A stretch of 64,000 nt of DNA from the NCBI RefSeq assembly GCF_000336995.1, contig NZ_AOJI01000024.1, positions 48,900 to 112,899 of the forward strand, written 5' to 3'. The position numbers and the translations under genes were made by a program. This document shows positions 59,651 to 64,000 of the stretch, piece by piece. How positions within the stretch are numbered: the first letter of the stretch is position 1; every line of letters begins with the position of its first letter. Below the pieces are notes generated by a model that worked only from the letters and a program-made list of their open reading frames with translations, ran no database searches and was not told the origin of the DNA. This stretch comes from Halorubrum aidingense JCM 13560. Its GTDB lineage: Archaea; Halobacteriota; Halobacteria; Halobacteriales; Haloferacaceae.

Positions 59651-61023
59651 CCCGATCGGGCCGGCTGTCGCTCGCCGCTCCCCTAGACGCCCCGTCGTGC
59701 CCGGCCGCGGAGATCGCGACCGCGACGCGCCGCGACGAGGCGCGGGCGGCGATGGCGACGGTCGCCGCGCTCCACGAGCGCGGCGTGCCGGTTCGAGAGA
59801 CGGTCGTCGTCGCTCGCGACCTCGACCCGTACGAGGAGCCGCTGTTCCGGGCCGCGATCCGGTACGGCGTGACACCCGTGTTCTGGACGCAGCTACGGGT
59901 GACGCGAACGCGGCCGTACGCGCTCCTCGACGCGCTGTGTGCCGCGCTCGACGGCGAGCGCGTCGATCCCGAGACGCTCCTCCGTCCCCTCGAACACCGG
60001 TGGGCGCCGGCAGGCGCGGAACCGCCGGGAGCGACGGAGCGGACGACCGGGGCGGGCGCCACGGCGGACGAATCGGCTGCCGTGGCGGGCGGGTCGGACG
60101 CCGAACCGGGCGAGTCGGACGCCGCACCAGGCGAGTCGGACGCCGCACCAGGCGAGTCGGACGCCGCACCGGGCGGGTGGCCGGTCGAGCCGTCGACGGT
60201 CCAGGCGGCGGTGCGGTCGCTGCCGGCCGAGTCGCGACCGATCGCCGAGTGGACGGACGCGGTCGACGACGCCCGCGTCCGGCGGTACGTCTCGTGGGCG
60301 GCGGCGCACGCCGGGGACGACCCCCGCCCAGAGACCGTCGGCTCGGTCCTCGGCGACGCGGTCGGGGCGTACCGCGCGGTCGAGTTACCGCGGACGAACG
60401 CCCGGGATTCGCCGGCGCTGCTGGAGACCGAGACCGAGGCCCGCGCCGTGGTCCGAGCGGAGACCCTCGTCGCGCAGGTCGAGCGGAAGTACGCCGACCG
60501 GCTGTCGGACGGAACCCTCGCGGCGTCGTGGGAGACCGTTCGAGAGCTGTGCCGGCTGTTCGCGACGCAGCGACCGGGGCGACGGGAGCACTCGAACGCC
60601 ACCGCGGTCGACGTGATGGAGGCGAACGACGTCTGGGGGCTGTCGGTGCCGTACGTGATCGTCGTCGGCCTCGTCGACGGGGACTGGCCGCGAGCGACGG
60701 CGGGCGTCGTCCCCCCGGAACTACAGGAGACGGTGTTGACCGGCGACGGGCGGACCGGCGTCGTCGCGCCCCGAACCGAGTGGGCCGACGGGCGGGACCG
60801 CGACCACTTCGCGGACGCGATGCGGGCCGCGACGCGCGGCGTCGTCCTCACGCGGCACCGGCGGACGACGGGCGGGGACGAGCGGCGACCGTCGCCGTAC
60901 CTCGCGGCCGTCGACGCCGACGCGGTGACCCGCGCCGAACGCGAGCGGCTCACCGGCGTCGACCCCGAGCTGCCGGCGCCGATCGCGGCGATGACGCCGG
61001 GAGCGGGTGGCGGCGATGCGTGA
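59647..61023 (+). CDS. AddB-like helicase-nuclease subunit, C-terminal helicase piece (putative)
   Basis: A 458-residue protein starting at GTG. LHERGVPVRETVVVARDLDPYEEPLFRAAIRYGVTP and NDVWGLSVPYVIVVGLVDGDWPR (about residues 327-347) match the inactivated second helicase domain of AddB/RecC, where a conserved Gly-Leu-x-(D/E)-Gly-x-(W/F)-Pro strand follows. An acidic repeat (ESDAAPG units, residues about 155-178) interrupts the middle. No nuclease or 4Fe-4S cysteines are present. It overlaps the AddA-like gene by eight bases. Confidence 0.55.
   Translation: MTRSGRLSLAAPLDAPSCPAAEIATATRRDEARAAMATVAALHERGVPVRETVVVARDLDPYEEPLFRAAIRYGVTPVFWTQLRVTRTRPYALLDALCAALDGERVDPETLLRPLEHRWAPAGAEPPGATERTTGAGATADESAAVAGGSDAEPGESDAAPGESDAAPGESDAAPGGWPVEPSTVQAAVRSLPAESRPIAEWTDAVDDARVRRYVSWAAAHAGDDPRPETVGSVLGDAVGAYRAVELPRTNARDSPALLETETEARAVVRAETLVAQVERKYADRLSDGTLAASWETVRELCRLFATQRPGRREHSNATAVDVMEANDVWGLSVPYVIVVGLVDGDWPRATAGVVPPELQETVLTGDGRTGVVAPRTEWADGRDRDHFADAMRAATRGVVLTRHRRTTGGDERRPSPYLAAVDADAVTRAERERLTGVDPELPAPIAAMTPGAGGGDA
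60115..60175 (+). repeat. In-frame 24-bp tandem repeat
   Basis: Two to three copies of a 24-base unit (cgccgcaccaggcgagtcgga core) encode ESDAAPG repeats inside the AddB-like C-terminal piece. Frame-preserving linker. Confidence 0.8.
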
Positions 61024-63975
61024 GGAACCCCTCCGGCTGCGGGGCGCCCAGCGCGAGATCCGCGACGCGTTCGCCGCCAGCGACGCGGGGCTGTTCACGA
61101 TGGACTGCGTCGCCGGCGCCGGCAAGTCGGTCGTCGCCCACCGGATCGCCGCCGAGGACGTGCTCCGGCGGTACGTCGACGGCGACCCGACGCCCGAACA
61201 GGGGATCGCTGTCGTGTCGTTCACCACCGACGAGGCGGCCGACATCGTCCCGTCCGTCTGCGAACACCTCCGCGACGTCGTCGCGCACGACCTGATCCCC
61301 GAAGCGTCGGCGGTCAGCGAAGCGGAGGCCGACGCGCTCGTGAGCCGCGTCCGCCGGGCGCCGCTGTTCGGGACGATCGACGCCCTCCTCCGCGGCGTCT
61401 TCGAGGATGTCGCGCCCGCGGTCGGCTTCGAGTCGGTCCCGGCCGTCGGTAACGAGGCGTTGCTCTCGCGCGTCCACGGGGAGTGTTACGAGGCCGTCGC
61501 GTCGCGGCCCGAACTCGCACCGCGGGTCGAGCGGCTCGAAACGGCGTATCCCGACGGTGAGTACGACGAGGGCGTCGCGGCGCTGCTCGCGCGGGCGCTC
61601 GACTACTGCCGCGACCGACGGCTGTCGACGGCGGCGTTCGAGCGCGACCTCCACCGGACGCGAGAGGCCGCGTATCCCGAAGGGCGGACCGAGTCGCTCG
61701 ACGACATCGCCGCCACGATTGCGGGGTACGTCGGGGCGAATCCGGGGGCGGGGCCCACGGCGACGCTCGACGACGCGGACGCGGCGCGGCTCGTCGCAGC
61801 GGACCGAGAACTCCACGACGCGTGGGGCGACGCGATCGAGACGTTCTGTGCCGTCCTCGACGCGTACCGAGCGGCGTACCGCGAACGGATCCGGTCGGTC
61901 GGCGTCGCCTCGCACACGGACGTGGCGTTCCTCGTGGCGAGCTACCTCGACGACGACCTCCCCGGCGACGTGGTTCGCGCCCGGGGGCTCGACGACGCGG
62001 ACGCGACGCGACGGCGGACGCGACTGCTCGACCGGTACCGATCGCGCCTGGAGAGCGTCGTCGTCGACGAGGCGCAGGACGTGGACGCGATCCAACACGA
62101 CGCGCTCTCGCGGCTCGTCGCGCCGGACGCGCGCGTCTTCGCCGCCGGCGACACGCTCCAGAGCATCTACCGCTGGCGACACGCGGACCCGTCGCTTTTC
62201 GCCGCCGCCTGTCGCGACGGGCGGTACTTCGGGATCGACTGGGACCCGCACGTCTCGGTCACCGCCGCGACGACCTACCGGTGCCGTCCGGGGATCGCGG
62301 CCGCGATCAACCGGGTCGTCGGCCCCGTCTTCGCGGACCCGACGCGCGGCGCCGCGGGGGCGGTCGACGCCGAGTTCCCCGGGTTGGAGGCCGACCGAGA
62401 CCCGGTCGCGGAGCCGACCGTGCACGTCGCGTCGTTCGCGCCCCCGGCGCCGCCCGGCACGGCCGGGTGGGCCAACCCCGAGGGGCGGGCGGGGGAAGCG
62501 AACGTGCTCGCGACCTACCTCGCGCGGGGGCTCGCGGACGGGACGTTCACCGACGCCGACGGCGAGCCGCTGTCGATAACGGTCCTGTTCCGACGGCGGG
62601 CCCGGATGAGCGACTACGAAGAGGCGTTCGCCGAGGAGGGGCTCGCGGTCTGGAACGCGAGCGAGAGCCTGTTCGACTGCCCGACCGTCGAGACCGTCCT
62701 CGCCGTCTGCGACTGGCTCTGTGACCCCGCCGATCCGGCGCAGGCGGACGCGCTGCTGTCGACGCTGTCGACCGACTGCGACGCGCTCCGAGACGCCCTC
62801 GAACGGAACGGGGGCGACGTCGACGAGGCGCTGGCCGCCGACCGGTCGATGCCGCGCGACCAGCGCGCCCTCGCCGAGGGGCTCCTCCGGCTCCGGCGGG
62901 ACCGCGACCGCTTCCGGACCGTCCCGCCGGCCGTCTTCGTGGAGGACATCGTCGAGGCGCTGGCGCTGCGCGCCGACCCCCACGGGTACGTCTCGGACGT
63001 GCCGGCCGCGCGGCGCGTCGCCAACCTCGACGCGTTCGTCGACGCCGTCGACGGGTGGACCGGAGACGACCGGTACGCGCCGGCCGAGTTCGTCGCCCTC
63101 CTCGATCCCTTCCGCGAGACGCCGCGGAACGGGCCGACACAGCCGAGCGCGGGCGCCGAGTGCGACGTCGTCTTCCGGACGATCCACGGCGCGAAAGGGG
63201 ACCAAGACGAGGTGGTCGCCCTCGCCGACCCCGCGCCGGACAACTGGTGGCACGGGGTGCAGACGGACCGGCTCGTGACGCAGGGCGACGTCGCCGGGCT
63301 CGCGCCGCCGACACACACCGACACCGCCACCGACCTCCCCCTCCCGTCCTTCGACGGCGGCCTCTACGACCCCGAGGGACGGGACTTCCCGTACCGCGAC
63401 GTGGGGCTCCGGTGGGGGACCGAGCGGTGGATCGCGGACGAGCGGGGGGACGCGGGCGGAGACGAGTCGGGAGACGGAGACGAGCCGGTGGACCGCCGGC
63501 GGCTGCTCGGCCCAGATCGATTGGAGCGGGTCGCCGCCGAGTCGCGAGCCGAGTCGTGGCGGCTGCTGTACGTGGCGCTCTCGCGGGCGAGCGAGCACCT
63601 GCTCGTGCCGCTTCCGGACCCGCTCCCCTCACCGCGACGCCCGCGGGACCGCTGGTTGGAGGCGCTCGCGGACGCGCTCACCCCCGCCGACGAGCCCACG
63701 CCCGCCGACGGGCCAGCCGACCCGTCCCTCGACGTCGCCGTCAACGCCGTCGACCTGTTCGCCGACTTCGAGGGGACGGGGCCGACGCGGACGCCCCACG
63801 CCGGCGCGGTACCGCTGGACCGCGACGCGCTCGCCCCGTGGGTGCCCCGCTTTCTCGACCCGAGCACGGCGTACCCGCTCACCGAGGACGCCGACGCGGC
63901 CGCGCTCCGACACCTCCTCGACGAGCCGATCCACACGGAGACGGACGCGGTCGCGCCGTCGCTGCCGCTCGCGTT
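61016..63975 (+). CDS. UvrD/AddA-like superfamily 1 helicase, 3' end cut by adapter
   Basis: An open frame of at least 986 codons with no stop before the adapter. Helicase motifs are complete: Walker A AGAGKSVVAHRI (GAGKS 34-38), motif II VVDEAQDVDAIQ (DEAQD 351-355), motif III AAGDTLQSIYRWRHAD, motif IV-like LFRRRARM, motif V TIHGAKGDQDEVV and motif VI LYVALSRASEHLL near residue 850. The layout and the AddB-like neighbours suggest an AddA/RecB-type subunit of a double-strand-break resection complex. The nuclease domain expected at the C-terminus is not reached before the end. A GATG overlap joins it to the upstream gene. Confidence 0.85.
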
Positions 63976-64000
63976 CTGTCTCTTATACACATCTCTGAGC
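63976..64000. other. Nextera/Tn5 mosaic-end adapter contamination
   Basis: The final 25 bases are the 19-bp Tn5 mosaic end (63976-63994, beginning CTGTCTCTTATACACATC) plus CTGAGC, matching the start of an older Nextera adapter. They are not biological sequence. The genuine genome ends at 63975 here, within the helicase gene. Confidence 0.97.

Noticed and set aside
58992..60953. 653-residue open frame on the minus strand opposite the AddB-like genes
   Set aside because: Low-complexity Arg/Ser/Ala translation, antisense to a coupled operon; a GC artefact.
60950..63598. 882-residue open frame on the minus strand opposite the helicase gene
   Set aside because: Antisense to the AddA-like helicase with all motifs; the predicted protein is Arg/Val-rich without family features.

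Overview
The window is haloarchaeal chromosomal DNA. It has high GC and acidic proteins, Tat-type lipoproteins (twin Arg plus lipobox), an archaeal 20S proteasome alpha subunit, a GHMP-type shikimate kinase, an elongator tRNA-Met with an intron, a blue-copper (halocyanin) protein and many family-restricted haloarchaeal proteins. Halorubrum or a relative is my guess from gene content; it is an inference, not a measured assignment. The window ends in 25 bases of a Nextera-type transposon adapter (63976-64000), so the right edge is an untrimmed contig end and the last gene is artificially cut.

Region 1 (1-20 kb) is an accessory surface-glycan island. It opens with the 3' end of glmS (hexosamine supply). 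Next come a Tat lipoprotein with two LamG-like domains coupled to a right-handed beta-helix protein, a five-bladed-propeller protein, a GT2 glycosyltransferase with a second (lipoprotein) beta-helix protein, and a tandemly duplicated GT4-GT2 / GT4-GT2 block. A large polytopic membrane protein (possible GT-C), a halocyanin, a GalE-like epimerase, small membrane proteins, a DPM1-like GT2 with an extra N-terminal domain and a DUF1616 protein follow. The island ends with a frameshifted transposase remnant next to tRNA-Glu(CTC). Together these look like synthesis, export or modification of a cell-surface polysaccharide or glycoprotein glycan.

Region 2 (20-44 kb) is housekeeping: M42 aminopeptidase, F420-associated zincin-like protein, CBS protein, intron-bearing tRNA-Met(CAT), MscS channel, mutS-mutL operon, membrane-anchored J-domain protein, mobA, pdxS, trpS, HerA-like ATPase, shikimate kinase plus chorismate mutase, and several small haloarchaeal proteins including a three-Cys ferredoxin.

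Region 3 (44-50 kb) starts with tRNA-Leu(TAA), whose 3' end is repeated 117 bp downstream (a likely integration scar). A MoaD/ThiS-like protein ending in Cys-Cys is divergent from a quinol-type nitric oxide reductase; the shared promoter region holds a perfect 12-bp palindrome. The thyA-folA (thymidylate synthase/DHFR) pair follows.

Region 4 (49-64 kb) has a three-gene operon of a CARDB-like surface protein and a MacB-type ABC ATPase and permease. It continues with psmA, a MOSC protein, an uncharacterised PD-(D/E)xK nuclease-like protein, a threonine-synthase-like PLP enzyme, a membrane-linked HTH regulator, and three translationally overlapping genes that look like an archaeal AddAB/RecB-like helicase-nuclease with its B subunit in two pieces.
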